Shown: in pieces, positions 17,714 through 26,260 of the stretch
Layout of the letters: each line of letters opens with the position of its first letter
Numbering within the stretch: the first letter of the stretch is position 1
NCBI GenBank assembly: GCA_965227695.1
Contig: OZ245760.1
Location: 1,550,001-1,614,000 of the forward strand
Direction: 5' to 3'
Origin: UBA1858 sp965227695
GTDB taxonomy: Bacteria > Pseudomonadota > Gammaproteobacteria > UBA4575
DNA: 64,000 nt
Program-made: the position numbers and the translations under genes
The notes under the pieces: model-generated
The model's database searches: none
Told to the model about the DNA's origin: nothing
What the model saw: only the letters and a program-made list of their open reading frames with translations

Positions 17714-18809
17714 ATGGAGTTAGCACCATACTACGCGCAATTGAAAGCGCTGGAAGAGAGAATAACCGCGCTTAGGGGGTATCTTTGACTACGACAACAA
17801 GGTAGAACTGCTGGAAGAAGTTTCTCGCGAACTGGAAAATCCCGACATATGGAATAATCCGGAACATGCCCAGACTCTGGGTAAAAAACGGGCACAATAT
17901 GAGGCGGTCGTTGAGACTGTTCGTACGACCGAGCAGGGCATCAGCGATACGACCGAGTTATTGCAGCTGGCAGAAATGGAACATGATGAGTCGTCAGTGA
18001 ATGCGGTGATTGAAGATCTTGATGGACTGGAAAAGAAAGTGGCCCAGCTTGAATTTCGCCGAATGTTTTCCGGTGAAATGGATAACAGCAATGCATTCCT
18101 GGACATCCAGGCCGGTTCCGGAGGGACGGAAGCGCAGGACTGGGCAGAAATGATATTAAGGATGTATTTGCGCTGGGGCGAAGACAAGGGATTCAACACT
18201 GAAATTATCGAAGTTTCTCCCGGAGAAGTTGCAGGAATAAAAAGTGCCACGGTGAAATTTGACGGGGAGTACGCCTATGGCTGGTTGAGGACGGAAACAG
18301 GAGTACACCGGCTGGTGAGAAAATCGCCTTTTGATTCCGGTAACCGCAGACATACTTCATTTGCCGCGGTGTTTGTCTCACCGGAAGTGGATGATGATAT
18401 CGATATTGAAATTAACCCGGCAGATCTGCGCATTGACGTTTATCGCGCAAGCGGAGCAGGCGGCCAGCATGTCAATAAAACGGAATCGGCGGTCAGGATT
18501 ACCCATTTGCCGACCGGTACGGTGACGCAGTGTCAAAACGATCGCTCGCAACATAAAAATAAAGACGTCGCGATGAAACAGCTCAAGGCAAAACTTTACG
18601 AACTGGAAATACAGAAGAGACATTCTGAACAACAGGCACTGGAGGATTCAAAATCCGACATTGGCTGGGGGAGTCAGATCCGTTCATATGTGCTGGACCA
18701 GTCTCGTATTAAAGATTTGCGTACGTCAGTGGAGACAAGTAACACGCAGGCCGTTCTGGATGGTGCGCTGGATCAGTTTATCGAAGCCAGTCTTAAAGAA
18801 GGACTGTAA
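17714..18809 (+). CDS. prfB: Peptide chain release factor 2 (programmed +1 frameshift)
   Basis: RF2 terminates translation at UGA and UAA. The gene is split: zero frame from ATG 17714 (24 codons) runs into TGA at 17786-17788, and the main part continues in the +1 frame from 17787 to the stop at 18809. Together these give 364 residues, the normal length. An ATG at 17702 would add four residues. The codon-recognition motif SPF (RKSPFDSGNRR) and the peptidyl-hydrolysis motif GAGGQHVNKTESAVRI are intact. The residue before SGAGGQ is alanine, as in most bacteria, rather than the threonine of E. coli K-12. lysS follows, the classic pairing. Confidence 0.97.
17774..17789 (+). promoter_or_regulatory. 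RF2 programmed +1 frameshift site
   Basis: An internal Shine-Dalgarno-like AGGGGG (17774-17779) lies three bases before the slippery CTT (17783-17785), followed by the in-frame TGA and C. This is the canonical autoregulatory element: low RF2 makes the ribosome slip from CTT to TTT and bypass the TGA. Spacing and sequence match the consensus. Confidence 0.97.
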
Positions 18810-18835
18810 CATCAATCGAACAATGAAGAATATAA

Positions 18836-20365
18836 ATGAGTCAACAAGATAATAATCAACCCCCGCCCACATCCGAGAAGCTTGAAGAAAATAAGCTTAT
18901 TTCTTTAAGGCGCGACAAGCTGTCAAACATTCGCCAGCGGCACAATGCATTTCCCAATGACTTTAAGCGGGATGCGCTGGCTGAGTCATTGCAGCAGTCT
19001 CTGGGTGAAAAGACCAAAGAGGAATTAACCCAGCTCAACAAAGTGGTGCATATCGCTGGCCGTATTATGGCAAGGCGCGGGCCTTTCTTATTATTGCAGG
19101 ATATGTCGGGGCGTATTCAGGCGTATATTGACCGCAAGGCACTGGCTAAAGAGTTGTTACAGGAAATAGATACGTGGGACATTGGTGACATTATCGGTGT
19201 TGCAGGGCCGGTCAGTAAATCGGGCAAGGGAGACCTGTATGTCAAAATCGTTGAAGTCAAGCTGTTGACAAAGTCATTACGTCCGCTACCGGAAAAGTTT
19301 CACGGGCTGACGGATCAGGAACAGCGTTATCGTATGCGCTATGTTGACCTGATAATGAATAAAGAAGCACGTGAAATTTTTTATATACGTGCGAAGGTTG
19401 TTACCTTTGTTCGCAATTACCTGACTGATCGGGGTTTTTTGGAGGTAGAAACACCCATGATGCAGGCGATACCCGGAGGTGCGACGGCCAGGCCGTTCAT
19501 CACGCACCACAATGCACTGGATATGCAGCTTTATTTGCGCATTGCACCCGAACTCTATCTCAAGCGCCTGGTGGTTGGAGGGTTTGAAAAAGTATTTGAG
19601 ATCAACCGTAACTTCAGGAACGAAGGCCTGTCCACACGCCATAATCCGGAGTTCACCATGCTTGAGTTTTACGAGGCATACGCAGAATACCACCAGATGA
19701 TGGACCTGACAGAAGATATGCTGCGTCAACTGGTTTATCACCTGTTTGGCACGTATGTTGTCAGCTACCAGGGTTCTCGCTATGACTTTGAAAAACCATT
19801 CGCCCGAATGAGTGTAGAAGAATCCGTTCTGAAGCTTAATCACAAGCTATCAAAACAGGATCTTTCAAATGTCGAGTCTCTCAGGCGTGTGTGTGATGGA
19901 TTGACCATTCCCTATGAAGATTCCTACGGGGCGGGAAAGCTATTGATTGAAATTTTTGAAAAGACGGTTGAAAGCAATCTTGATCAGCCCACATTTATTA
20001 CCGAATACCCTACCGAGGTGTCCCCGCTGGCACGTCGCAATGATGATAATCCTGATGTGACGGATCGTTTTGAATTCTTTGTTGGTGGTAAAGAGATCGC
20101 GAATGGTTTTTCTGAACTCAATGATGCGGAAGATCAGGCAGCCCGGTTCAGGGAACAGGTGACGCAAAAAGACTGCGGGGATGAAGAAGCCATGCACTAC
20201 GATGATGATTATATTCGTGCCCTTGAATACGGCATGCCACCGACAGCGGGCGAGGGAATAGGTATTGATCGCCTGGTGATGCTGCTGACCGACTCGCCTT
20301 CAATTCGCGATGTGTTGTTATTTCCCCATATGAGACCGAATCAGGGGCCACGTGATAGTGAATGA
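18836..20365 (+). CDS. lysS: Lysyl-tRNA synthetase, class II
   Basis: A 509-residue cytoplasmic enzyme that charges tRNA-Lys. The N-terminal OB-fold anticodon-binding domain (VVHIAGRIMARRGPFLLLQDM) is followed by the class II core: motif 1 region GFLEVETPMMQ, motif 2 FRNEGLSTRHNPEFTMLEFY, and motif 3 GEGIGIDRLVML. Length is the usual size for LysRS2. It starts 26 nt after prfB. A gapped hairpin (20377-20403) follows the gene but has no T-run. Confidence 0.97.
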   Translation: MSQQDNNQPPPTSEKLEENKLISLRRDKLSNIRQRHNAFPNDFKRDALAESLQQSLGEKTKEELTQLNKVVHIAGRIMARRGPFLLLQDMSGRIQAYIDRKALAKELLQEIDTWDIGDIIGVAGPVSKSGKGDLYVKIVEVKLLTKSLRPLPEKFHGLTDQEQRYRMRYVDLIMNKEAREIFYIRAKVVTFVRNYLTDRGFLEVETPMMQAIPGGATARPFITHHNALDMQLYLRIAPELYLKRLVVGGFEKVFEINRNFRNEGLSTRHNPEFTMLEFYEAYAEYHQMMDLTEDMLRQLVYHLFGTYVVSYQGSRYDFEKPFARMSVEESVLKLNHKLSKQDLSNVESLRRVCDGLTIPYEDSYGAGKLLIEIFEKTVESNLDQPTFITEYPTEVSPLARRNDDNPDVTDRFEFFVGGKEIANGFSELNDAEDQAARFREQVTQKDCGDEEAMHYDDDYIRALEYGMPPTAGEGIGIDRLVMLLTDSPSIRDVLLFPHMRPNQGPRDSE

Positions 20366-20376
20366 TTGAACGACTG

Positions 20377-20403
20377 CGGATTGTTATCATGATGCACAAT
20401 CCG
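20377..20403. repeat. Inverted repeat downstream of lysS
   Basis: Eight-base arms, CGGATTGT (20377-20384) and ACAATCCG (20396-20403), enclose an 11-base loop that itself contains ATCATGAT. There is no U-tract, so it is not a standard intrinsic terminator. A weaker AGTGC/GCACT pair (20414-20431) and two copies of GCCAGGTA (20448 and 20460) follow, giving the region a repeat-rich character. Confidence 0.6.
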
Positions 20404-20543
20404 ATGATAATCTAGTGCCTGGTACCGCACTAACGCACTAAAAAGTAGCCAGGTACGGGGCCAGGTAATATGCCAAGTCATCGGAAGTTTAAATCATTGA
20501 CTATTGGCTAACCGCAATCTGTCTCCCCGAGTCTGTGCATGGC

Positions 20544-20735
20544 TCATTGTATGTAAACAGCGAACATCTCCCTGAACTCTTCATCACTGATATCAAATAT
20601 CTCAACACTCAGCCCACATAGTCTTCTGTCCGGGCGTTTTCTGCGTTCCACGGGATGATAATTGTTTTGCTGGCTTGATCTGCGGTCGTGATCCGCCCGC
20701 CGCTCAATAAACATGCTGTTGCGTTTTAAAATCAT
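20544..20735 (-). CDS. Small hypothetical protein with ERR/DRR motifs
   Basis: A 63-residue protein. It has the basic segment MFIERRADHDRRSSQ followed by VERRKRPDRRL, then an acidic C-terminus EIFDISDEEFREMF. The ERRxxxDRR pattern recurs in many short uncharacterised gammaproteobacterial proteins. No function is known to me. Starts at ATG 20735 (MILKRN) or ATG 20714 (MFIERR) are both possible, and neither has a clear Shine-Dalgarno sequence. It converges on lysS. Confidence 0.5.
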   Translation of the reverse strand: MILKRNSMFIERRADHDRRSSQQNNYHPVERRKRPDRRLCGLSVEIFDISDEEFREMFAVYIQ

Positions 20736-20747
20736 CTGTCTGTACAA

Positions 20748-21080
20748 AAATCAAACGTAAATTCTAAATGACTATATTTGATAGTTGGGTGCGGGACCGC
20801 GAACAAATCTCGCGATCGTGGTTTGTGCGTACTTAAATCAAATTTATTTAACTGGGGACATTATGGATTTTAAAAATCTACAAAAAATCAATTAGTTCAC
20901 AATTTTAGAGATCATCATGGCGATTTTTTACTTTACTTCTGTCTATCATCAAGATCGCGCAAATCGTTGATGGATTTTCTGTAAAAAATTCCACCCTTAT
21001 TGACGTCTTGTGGATGGTGAAATGAACTATCAATGGATCGCTTGTGTCTGATAAGTGACCAATTCATGACGGGAGGCCTA
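20748..21080. other. AT-rich intergenic region upstream of the EF-hand gene
   Basis: This stretch of about 330 bases has no clear gene. It holds a CGCGA/TCGCG inverted repeat (20798-20814) and a possible 10-codon leader ORF (20863-20895) preceded by GGGGA. It probably contains the promoters of the small ERR/DRR gene (minus) and the EF-hand gene (plus). No promoter could be assigned with confidence. Confidence 0.5.
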
Positions 21081-21371
21081 ATGACTGATTTAAGATTCCA
21101 TTCGTTGATCGGGTTAACACTGTTCATTGCCTCGGTGGTCAGCGCGGATGTCGGAGGTGGACGCAGCTTCGAAGACGGGCTTTTCTGGGGGGCTGACTTA
21201 AACAGAGACGAAAGACTTGATCCCGAGGAAGCCAGACGGGTTAAAAACCTTGGCGAAAAAGATGTCTTTGATCGTTATGATGAAGATAAAAGCGGGTATA
21301 TCACGCGTATGGAATTCATGGAATTCCTTCAGAACAGTCCATGGGTCAACAAATTCAAGGGCGCTGAATAA
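21081..21371 (+). CDS. Exported EF-hand calcium-binding protein
   Basis: A 96-residue protein with a signal peptide (residues 1 to about 22, hydrophobic core SLIGLTLFIASVVSA). Two canonical EF-hand loops follow: DLNRDERLDPEE (residues 39-50) and DEDKSGYITRME (67-78), both with Asp/Asn/Ser ligands at positions 1, 3 and 5 and Glu at 12. The ATG at 21081 is chosen because GGGAGG lies seven bases upstream and it gives a proper signal peptide; a longer frame from 21033 lacks both. The protein should be periplasmic and bind Ca2+. No partner is evident nearby. Confidence 0.82.
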   Translation: MTDLRFHSLIGLTLFIASVVSADVGGGRSFEDGLFWGADLNRDERLDPEEARRVKNLGEKDVFDRYDEDKSGYITRMEFMEFLQNSPWVNKFKGAE

Positions 21372-21444
21372 ATATACGCACACGTTCCCCGGGGGATGGT
21401 TGTAATCAACCACTAACATCAATGAGCCCGCATTGATGCCGTGT

Positions 21445-21600
21445 TTACTGTTCTATCATTATTGAAAGCAACAGTATTGACAGGCTGATTAATGAAATAA
21501 TCAAAAGAAGGTTAGATGCGATACGACTATTGCTTCGGATGATGTAAGCCGCGAGTGCCGTCAAAGCCGCTATAGCCAAATATAATAAAACCACGCGCAT
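21445..21600 (-). CDS. Small two-helix membrane protein coupled to ygfZ
   Basis: A 51-residue open frame. Its ATG shares one base with the ygfZ stop codon (TAATG at 21598-21602), so translation is likely coupled. Two hydrophobic stretches, VVLLYLAIAALTALAAYII (about residues 3-21) and LLLIISLISLSILLLSIMI (about 31-49), are separated by a short polar turn RSNSRIASN, giving a helical hairpin. No family is recognised. Start-stop overlap and the consistent membrane pattern argue that it is real. Confidence 0.6.
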   Translation of the reverse strand: MRVVLLYLAIAALTALAAYIIRSNSRIASNLLLIISLISLSILLLSIMIEQ

Positions 21601-22607
21601 TATGACTTTTTCTCTTTCGGCTCAGTAGGTACCGGGTAAGGTAAATCCATCACGGTGACCTTATCACCATTCTCAGGAGAAGTAAGTAAATGCCCTTGTT
21701 GTGCTGCATCAACTCTTAGCACGGCCAGGCCCTGGTAGTGGTTATCGTGTGTATGTGTGACGGTTAAAAACTTCCCGATTGCCTGCTTTGAGTCATCAGT
21801 GAACAGATCGTCGCCCGCACGCAGGGTATGGGCCGAGTCTGCCTTAACTTTGAACATGCGACGATTGGCGTTGCCAAGATAATGCAGTCGGGCAACAACT
21901 TCCTGGCCTGGATAGCATCCCTTGCTAAAGCTTACACCGTTAATAAGTTCCATGTTTGCCATTTGCGGCACAAATGCTTCCTGCGTGGCCGCTGTGATCA
22001 TTGGCAGGCCGGCAAGGGTATCCAGCCACTGCCAGTATTCATGGCTATAGATAAGTGCTTCTTCTGGTTTCGGCAGGGCGATGGCATCCGGGCTGCCGGC
22101 AATCAGATAGCGGTCAGTCACTCCTGGAAGTTTAACGCATACCAGTGAGTGTCCTTGTGTCACCTGGTAGTCCTGCTCAGGTAATTCGAGGTTGATTAAT
22201 CGGGATAACCATGTTGCCTGATTATTACTGACGCCAAGTATGACTTGGTCATCCATAGGGGTAATTTTCACTTTGGATCGCATGATGAACATCTGCAATC
22301 GCTTGATTACTTCGGGCGCAATATCGCCAGAGGTAAACAGTAAAAAACAGTCTGCTTGTCTGACAACATAAAATACCGCAAGCATTCGTCCTTTCGGTGT
22401 GCAGTACCCGGTTAGCTGTGCGTGGCTGTCGGTGACCGCATTAATATCGTTTGTCAGCTGTCCCTGTAAGAAAGAGCTCGCATCTTCTCCACTGACTTCA
22501 TAGCAGCAAAGATTATCGAGCACTGAAATGACGGGCCTGTCGGTTTCGGTCGAAAAATGTTCTGGTGAGATAATATTTTTAAAAGATGCTTCTTTCACTG
22601 AAATCAC
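21600..22607 (-). CDS. ygfZ: Folate-binding protein YgfZ (Fe-S cluster maintenance)
   Basis: A 335-residue tetrahydrofolate-binding protein of the GcvT-like fold, needed for the repair or assembly of some Fe-S enzymes. The diagnostic signature KGCYPGQEVVARLHY, with its reactive cysteine, lies near residue 229. The N-terminal part has SGEDASSFLQGQLTNDI and GYCTPKGRMLA. It starts at a GTG (22607). It is divergent from the sdh operon, whose SdhB carries Fe-S clusters; that order is common in gammaproteobacteria (ygfZ / sdhE-ygfX). It is coupled to a 51-residue membrane protein at its 3' end. Confidence 0.94.
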   Translation of the reverse strand: MISVKEASFKNIISPEHFSTETDRPVISVLDNLCCYEVSGEDASSFLQGQLTNDINAVTDSHAQLTGYCTPKGRMLAVFYVVRQADCFLLFTSGDIAPEVIKRLQMFIMRSKVKITPMDDQVILGVSNNQATWLSRLINLELPEQDYQVTQGHSLVCVKLPGVTDRYLIAGSPDAIALPKPEEALIYSHEYWQWLDTLAGLPMITAATQEAFVPQMANMELINGVSFSKGCYPGQEVVARLHYLGNANRRMFKVKADSAHTLRAGDDLFTDDSKQAIGKFLTVTHTHDNHYQGLAVLRVDAAQQGHLLTSPENGDKVTVMDLPYPVPTEPKEKKS

Positions 22608-22699
22608 GTCCTGTACAATATCTAATGTGTGATGACTGGCATAATTCGCTTGTAAAGCTGGCTTCTAACGCGAAATTAATGTAATTTTCTGCCTCTTGT

Positions 22700-22770
22700 T
22701 ATACCTCTACGGGTATACAGATATTTGCAGCGCGCTGGCGCTGCCTGAAATCGCATGGCCAAACGGCCAT
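22700..22770 (+). promoter_or_regulatory. Structured leader before sdhC (three consecutive inverted repeats)
   Basis: Three perfect hairpin-forming repeats lie in succession 95-165 nt upstream of the sdhC start. They are TATACC/GGTATA (22700-22717), GCAGCGC/GCGCTGC with a GCTG loop (22727-22744), and ATGGCC/GGCCAT with an AAAC loop (22755-22770). If transcribed they would form a compact array of stems in the 5' untranslated region. The first could instead be a DNA operator. None has a T-run. The role is unknown. Confidence 0.55.
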
Positions 22771-22863
22771 ACTGTTTTCAATATCAAGATCATAGGGAAC
22801 CGTGCAGTCAAAGTTGGCTGGCATTGGAACATAACCAGATACAGGAAGTCAGGAGTCATATAT

Positions 22864-23244
22864 ATGGGCATATCTCAAAGGCCATTATCCCCGCACCTCG
22901 GCATTTATCGATGGCAGCTTACAATGGCCTTATCGATTCTGCATCGGGCAAGTGGTGTTTTTTTAAGCCTGGGAGCAGTGGTGATGGTCGCTATACTTGC
23001 TTCAGTCGCCATGGGTCCTGGACAGTACGAAAGTATTCAGGCATGGCTGGCGCATCCAGTGGGACTGTTAATATTGCTGGCATGGACTTTTGCTCTTTAT
23101 CTGCACCTGGCCAACGGAGTAAGACATCTGGTCTGGGACACGGGCATTGGCCTGGAAAAGACTATTGCCAATAAATCCGGGTTATGGGTGGTTGCCTTCG
23201 CCATACTGGCAACCCTTGCCACCTGGGTATTTGCTTGGAGTTAA
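22864..23244 (+). CDS. sdhC: Succinate dehydrogenase cytochrome b556 subunit
   Basis: A 126-residue membrane anchor of complex II with three transmembrane helices. QRPLSPHLGIYRWQLTMALSILHRASGV carries the conserved SILHRxSG heme/quinone motif. HLANGVRHLVWD contains the heme-ligand histidine region. The ATG at 22864 is chosen over an upstream in-frame extension because AGGAG lies about 10 nt before it and the N-terminus then matches the family. It is followed by sdhD after 2 nt. Confidence 0.95.
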   Translation: MGISQRPLSPHLGIYRWQLTMALSILHRASGVFLSLGAVVMVAILASVAMGPGQYESIQAWLAHPVGLLILLAWTFALYLHLANGVRHLVWDTGIGLEKTIANKSGLWVVAFAILATLATWVFAWS

Positions 23245-23246
23245 CG

Positions 23247-23618
23247 ATGAGTTTAAGAACCCCCTTATCACACGCTAAAGGACTGGGCTCTGCCAAGGAA
23301 GGCGCGCATCACTGGTGGGTACAAAGACTCACCTCAATAGCGCTTGTGCCATTGATGTTGTGGTTAGCCTTCAGTGTGGCCGCGCTTGCTGATTATAGTT
23401 ATCAGTCTGTGGCAGGCTGGATCCAGTCTCCCCCTGTTGCCATTGCCTTGGCACTGATGATCGTCGCGTTGTTCTATCATATACAGCTTGGCATACAGGT
23501 GATCATTGAGGATTATGTTGGAGGCTGGCTGAAAGTCGCCTCACTTATCGTATTGAATTTTGCATGTATTGCTATGACATTCATTGGGTTATTTTCAATA
23601 ATTAAAGTATCTATATAA
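23247..23618 (+). CDS. sdhD: Succinate dehydrogenase hydrophobic anchor subunit
   Basis: A 123-residue three-helix membrane protein. GSAKEGAHHWWVQRLTSIALVPLMLW is the SdhD N-terminal signature, and HIQLGIQVIIEDYV carries the heme-ligand histidine and the quinone-site region. The ATG at 23247 lies 2 nt after the sdhC stop. With SdhC it binds heme b and ubiquinone and anchors SdhAB to the inner membrane. Confidence 0.95.
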   Translation: MSLRTPLSHAKGLGSAKEGAHHWWVQRLTSIALVPLMLWLAFSVAALADYSYQSVAGWIQSPPVAIALALMIVALFYHIQLGIQVIIEDYVGGWLKVASLIVLNFACIAMTFIGLFSIIKVSI

Positions 23619-23627
23619 TTAATTAAT

Positions 23628-25418
23628 ATGGGCGAAAGTTATAAATTTGTGGATCACGCTTACGATGTACTGGTTGTAGGCGCAGGCGGGGCAGGCTTGC
23701 GGGCCACCTTCGGGATGGCTGTGAGTGGGTTATCCACGGCATGTATTACCAAGGTATTTCCCACCAGAAGTCATACGGTGGCGGCTCAGGGAGGAATGAG
23801 TGCGTCTCTTGGAAACATGGGTGAGGATGACTGGCGCTGGCATATGTATGACACTGTCAAAGGTTCGGACTGGCTGGGCGATCAGGATGCGATTGAATAC
23901 ATGTGCCGGGAGGCGGTCCCTGCTATTGTCGAGCTTGAGCATTATGGTGTTCCGTTTTCACGCACCGATGAAGGCAAAATTTATCAGCGGCCCTTTGGCG
24001 GAATGACCACACGCTATGGTGAGGGCATTGCCCAGCGAACATGTGCTGCCGCCGACCGAACCGGTCATGCCATACTTCATACACTGTACCAGCAGTCACT
24101 TAAACACAATGCGGAATTCTTTATAGAATACTTTGCTATTGATCTTTTGATGGATGATGAAGGTGTATGCCGTGGCGTGATTGCCATCGATCTTGCCAGT
24201 GGAGAGCTGCATCGCTTCCGTGCGCACCAGGTGTTACTTGCCACCGGAGGTTATGGGCGGACATATTTCTCCTGCACTTCCGCACATACCTGCACCGGAG
24301 ATGGCAATGCCATGATATTGCGTGCCGGTCTGCCGCTACAGGATATGGAATTTGTGCAGTTTCATCCGACGGGTATTTATGGTTCGGGCTGTTTAATTAC
24401 TGAAGGTGCGCGTGGAGAGGGTGGGTATCTGACCAACTCTCAGGGTGAACGCTTCATGGAACGTTATGCGCCAAACGCCAAAGACCTGGCATCACGCGAT
24501 GTCGTCAGCCGATCGATGACAATGGAAATAAACGATGGCAGAGGCGTAGGTGATGAGGGTGACCATATACACTTGCATCTTGAGCACCTGGGAGCGGATG
24601 TTATTCATGAAAGACTGCCGGGAATCGCCGAGAGCGCACGCATTTTTGCCGGGGTGGACGTGACTAAAGAGCCCATCCCCGTGCTCCCAACCGTGCACTA
24701 CAACATGGGTGGCATTCCTACCAATTACCACGGGCAGGTGGTTAACCTGGTGAATGGTGATCCGGATACGGTCATGCCGGGGTTGATGGCAATCGGTGAA
24801 GCCGCCTGTGTATCCGTTCATGGTGCAAACAGACTTGGGTCCAATTCGCTGCTGGATCTGATCGTATTTGGGCGCGCTGCCGCCATTCGTGCGGCGGAAC
24901 TGGTCAAACCAAATACGGCGCACCCTGAATTGCCGCAGCATGTCACCGAAAAAGTACTCGACAGGTTTGATGCGCTCCGCCATGCCAACGGTTCCACACC
25001 GACCGCAGAGCTGAGGCTGAATCTGCAAAAAACCATGCAGACCCATGCCGCAGTATTCAGAACCGGTGAGTCATTGTCTACCGGACTGGATAAGGTCAAA
25101 GCTTTATATGACCAGTTTGATGATGTCAAGGTTACTGATAAATCAATGATTTGGAATACAGACTTAATCGAAACTCTGGAACTGTCCAATCTGTTCCCCC
25201 AGGCGGTCGCGACCGTTGCTTCTGCTTTAAACCGGCCGGAAAGCCGGGGTGCGCATGCCCGCGATGACTTTCAGGAACGCGATGACGAGTCCTGGATGAA
25301 ACACACACTCGTCACCATCTCCGACAAAGGAGAAGCCAGTATTGATTATCGACCCGTGCATATGACAACACTCACTCAAGAGGTTGATGTTTTCCCTCCC
25401 AAGGCGCGTGTTTATTAA
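23628..25418 (+). CDS. sdhA: Succinate dehydrogenase flavoprotein subunit
   Basis: A 596-residue FAD enzyme oxidising succinate to fumarate. It has the dinucleotide-binding DVLVVGAGGAGLRA, and SHTVAAQGGMSASLGN, which includes the histidine that binds FAD covalently. Catalytic-site segments are QFHPTGIYGSGCLITEGARGEGG and HLHLEHLG, with VHYNMGGIPTNYHGQ and GANRLGSNSLLDLIVFGR in the C-terminal half. Length matches E. coli SdhA. SdhE, encoded downstream, flavinylates this subunit. Confidence 0.97.
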   Translation: MGESYKFVDHAYDVLVVGAGGAGLRATFGMAVSGLSTACITKVFPTRSHTVAAQGGMSASLGNMGEDDWRWHMYDTVKGSDWLGDQDAIEYMCREAVPAIVELEHYGVPFSRTDEGKIYQRPFGGMTTRYGEGIAQRTCAAADRTGHAILHTLYQQSLKHNAEFFIEYFAIDLLMDDEGVCRGVIAIDLASGELHRFRAHQVLLATGGYGRTYFSCTSAHTCTGDGNAMILRAGLPLQDMEFVQFHPTGIYGSGCLITEGARGEGGYLTNSQGERFMERYAPNAKDLASRDVVSRSMTMEINDGRGVGDEGDHIHLHLEHLGADVIHERLPGIAESARIFAGVDVTKEPIPVLPTVHYNMGGIPTNYHGQVVNLVNGDPDTVMPGLMAIGEAACVSVHGANRLGSNSLLDLIVFGRAAAIRAAELVKPNTAHPELPQHVTEKVLDRFDALRHANGSTPTAELRLNLQKTMQTHAAVFRTGESLSTGLDKVKALYDQFDDVKVTDKSMIWNTDLIETLELSNLFPQAVATVASALNRPESRGAHARDDFQERDDESWMKHTLVTISDKGEASIDYRPVHMTTLTQEVDVFPPKARVY

Positions 25419-25440
25419 GAGTAAAGGATTATTTGAAGCT

Positions 25441-25455
25441 AACTAGGAGCTAGTT
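25441..25455 (+). promoter_or_regulatory. Inverted repeat overlapping the sdhB ribosome-binding site
   Basis: AACTAG-GAG-CTAGTT is a perfect inverted repeat with a three-base loop. The sdhB Shine-Dalgarno AGGAG lies at its centre, 11 bases before the ATG. As RNA it could form a small six-pair hairpin that partly hides the ribosome site. Confidence 0.55.
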
Positions 25456-25458
25456 TTA

Positions 25459-26241
25459 ATGGCTGAATTTTCACTTCCAGCAAATTCTGTGGTTAAAAAG
25501 GGCAAGATTTATGATGCCCCGGCAACAGCAAATCGCACTAAGCGTTTTAAAGTCTACCGTTATGATCCGGATGATGGGCAAAATCCACGCGTTGATATCT
25601 ATGATATTGACCTTGATACATGTGGGCCAATGGTGCTTGATGCGCTCATCAAAATAAAGAATGAAATTGACCCAACGCTGACCTTCAGGCGCTCATGCCG
25701 GGAAGGTATCTGTGGTTCATGTTCAATGAATATTGATGGCATGAACACTCTGGCGTGTATTAAAGCCATCAGCGACATCAAGGGCGATGTGAATGTTTAT
25801 CCTTTACCGCATATGCATGTTGTGAAGGACCTGGTGCCGGATCTGACCAATTTTTATGCGCAGTATGCATCGGTGAAACCATGGATGCAGACCGACACCC
25901 CGCCGCCGCCGGATCGAGAGCGGCTTCAGTCCAAACAGGATCGAGAAAAACTCGAAGGGTTGGAGGAATGTATTTTATGTGCCTGTTGCTCTACCAGTTG
26001 TCCCAGTTATTGGTGGAACAGTGACCGGTACTTGGGGCCGGCTGCGTTGTTGGCCGCGTACCGCTGGATTTCAGACAGTCGGGATGAGGCCACCGGAGAA
26101 AGATTGGATGAACTCGAAGATCCGTTTAAGCTCTATCGCTGTCACACTATTATGAACTGTACCAATGCCTGTCCCAAGAACCTCAACCCGGCAAAAGCTA
26201 TTGCTGAGATCAAGAAATTGATTGTTAAGCGACGAAACTGA
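25459..26241 (+). CDS. sdhB: Succinate dehydrogenase iron-sulfur subunit
   Basis: A 260-residue protein with an N-terminal 2Fe-2S ferredoxin domain (CREGICGSCSMNIDG and NTLACI) and a C-terminal domain for the 4Fe-4S and 3Fe-4S clusters (CILCACCSTSCPSYWWNSDRYLGP, then CHTIMNCTNACPKNLNPAKAI). It passes electrons from FAD to the quinone in SdhCD. It has an N-terminal extension of about 20 residues compared with E. coli SdhB (FSLPANSVVKKGKIYDAP). Confidence 0.97.
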   Translation: MAEFSLPANSVVKKGKIYDAPATANRTKRFKVYRYDPDDGQNPRVDIYDIDLDTCGPMVLDALIKIKNEIDPTLTFRRSCREGICGSCSMNIDGMNTLACIKAISDIKGDVNVYPLPHMHVVKDLVPDLTNFYAQYASVKPWMQTDTPPPPDRERLQSKQDREKLEGLEECILCACCSTSCPSYWWNSDRYLGPAALLAAYRWISDSRDEATGERLDELEDPFKLYRCHTIMNCTNACPKNLNPAKAIAEIKKLIVKRRN

Positions 26242-26260
26242 CGAATCATGGAAAAGTCAG

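Noticed and set aside
20863..20895. 10-codon ORF preceded by GGGGA upstream of the EF-hand gene
   Set aside because: No attenuator-like repeat codons or paired terminator follow, so a leader-peptide role cannot be supported.
20933..21127. 64-codon ORF on the minus strand overlapping the EF-hand gene start
   Set aside because: Shadow frame: no ribosome site, no known motif, and it overlaps the signal-peptide region of a well-supported gene.
22696..22863. In-frame open extension upstream of sdhC (56 extra codons)
   Set aside because: SdhC homologues start near the SQRPLSPHLGIY segment, a good AGGAG lies before ATG 22864, and the extension runs through the hairpin-rich leader.
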